DNA of 64,000 bases from Hetaerina americana (taxonomy: Eukaryota; Arthropoda; Insecta; Odonata; Calopterygidae): contig JAKTNV010000018.1 of the NCBI GenBank assembly GCA_022747635.1, positions 1,338,001 to 1,402,000 of the forward strand, read 5' to 3'. A program made the position numbers and the translations under genes. This document shows positions 63,436-64,000 of the stretch, piece after piece. The notes under the pieces are model-generated. The model did no database searches. It worked only from the letters and a program-made list of their open reading frames with translations, and was not told the DNA's origin. The first letter of the stretch is position 1; each line of letters starts with the position of its first letter.

Positions 63436-64000
63436 CGAGGTCTACCCAATAAATACGCGAACTGGTGCAATCTGGGGCCCATTATGGGCGCTATAGCCCC
63501 ACCCATAAGTGGCGCTAGTTGCCTGAGACCCAATGAGCCGTCTGTGACTGGCGGATCGTCGAGCTGTGCGTATGGTGCCAGTCATATTAGTTTCTGCTGT
63601 CCTTGTATTTACTGTTTGTCGAAAATGGAAATTGACGAACGAATCAGCATCAAGAGTTTTGGTGATGTGCGGTAATAGTTATCAAGAAATTACTGAAATG
63701 CTGACCGCTATTTACGGTGATAATGCTCTGAAGAAAACATTTGTTTTCAAGTGGAATAACTCAAACCTAAAAATCAAGAAAAAGCCGATCGGAAATCAAA
63801 GTGGTGCTCCTGGTTTTCTTTGATGTCGAAGGTGTCGTTCATCATGAATTTTTTCCTGAAGGACAAACTGTAAATTCTGAGTTCTACCTTACAGTTCTCA
63901 AGCGTTTGAGAGATCGCGTGCTTCGCGTGCGACCAAATTTCACTAAAGGCGATGGATGGATCCTTCACCATGAAAATGCACCAGCACGTTCAGCATTGAT
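63436..64000 (+). mobile_element. Non-autonomous mariner derivative, copy 2 (runs off the window)
   Basis: Starts at TA 63434-63435 with cgaggtctacccaataaata. It continues with a leader matching 7.3-7.5 kb and a coding remnant starting 'MEIDERISI' (frame gaps). 'YQEITEMLTAIYGDNALKKT' and 'FVFKWN' follow, then the deletion junction 'NLKIKKKPIGNQSGAPG', then another frame with 'VFFDVEGVVHHEFFPEGQT', 'FYLTVLKRLRDRVLRVRP', 'GDGWILHHENAPARSAL'. The aspartate of HHDN is changed to Glu. The 3' end lies beyond the window. Confidence 0.88.

Noticed and set aside
1..64000. CRISPR array, rRNA, bacterial operon or viral genome
   Set aside because: No regularly spaced direct repeats, no rRNA core, no operon-like gene spacing and no viral structural genes. 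The reverse transcriptases and transposases are of eukaryotic element families.

Overview
This 64 kb window looks like arthropod nuclear DNA, most likely insect. The inference rests on the mixture of mobile elements: mariner DNA transposons, CR1-like, RTE-like and Jockey-like non-LTR retrotransposons, Penelope-like elements (PLEs) carrying GIY-YIG endonucleases, and tRNA-derived SINEs. The background is AT-rich and broken by GC-rich islands and simple repeats. There is no sign of a bacterial or organelle origin. I recognise no host protein-coding gene, rRNA gene or functional tRNA gene, so the window is intergenic DNA or the inside of very long introns.

Layout. 0-6 kb: GC-rich start, a tRNA-derived SINE, LINE remnants, and a CR1 3' end split by a deleted mariner at a TA site. 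6-14 kb: a second deleted mariner, a GC-rich island, an RTE fragment, a TA microsatellite and a 5'-truncated PLE. 14-20 kb: a rearranged RTE element carrying a nested PLE with an 11-bp target duplication, further LINE fragments and a second SINE. 20-35 kb: mostly sparse sequence with decayed mariners, LINE tails, a perfect 91-bp palindrome and two GC-rich islands. 35-48 kb: a Jockey-like element, a CR1 copy split by an RTE element with an 11-bp target duplication, and copies of an unclassified repeat family (here called the WHQ repeat). 49-50.6 kb: a mariner that appears intact. 51-64 kb: two near-identical defective CR1 copies flanking the best-preserved CR1 element (ORF1 esterase, endonuclease, reverse transcriptase), an inverted pair of PLE termini, and a second copy of the 7-8 kb mariner derivative running off the end.

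How the parts relate. The CR1-like, RTE-like and PLE elements encode their own copying enzymes, but every copy here is truncated or frameshifted. The one plausible active enzyme is the mariner transposase at 49.3-50.4 kb. The most interesting signal is a set of hammerhead-ribozyme-like motifs at five sites, two of them organised as palindromes or inverted pairs of PLE termini. Two mariner copies at opposite ends of the window share one internal deletion, which suggests that the deleted form itself was mobilised.
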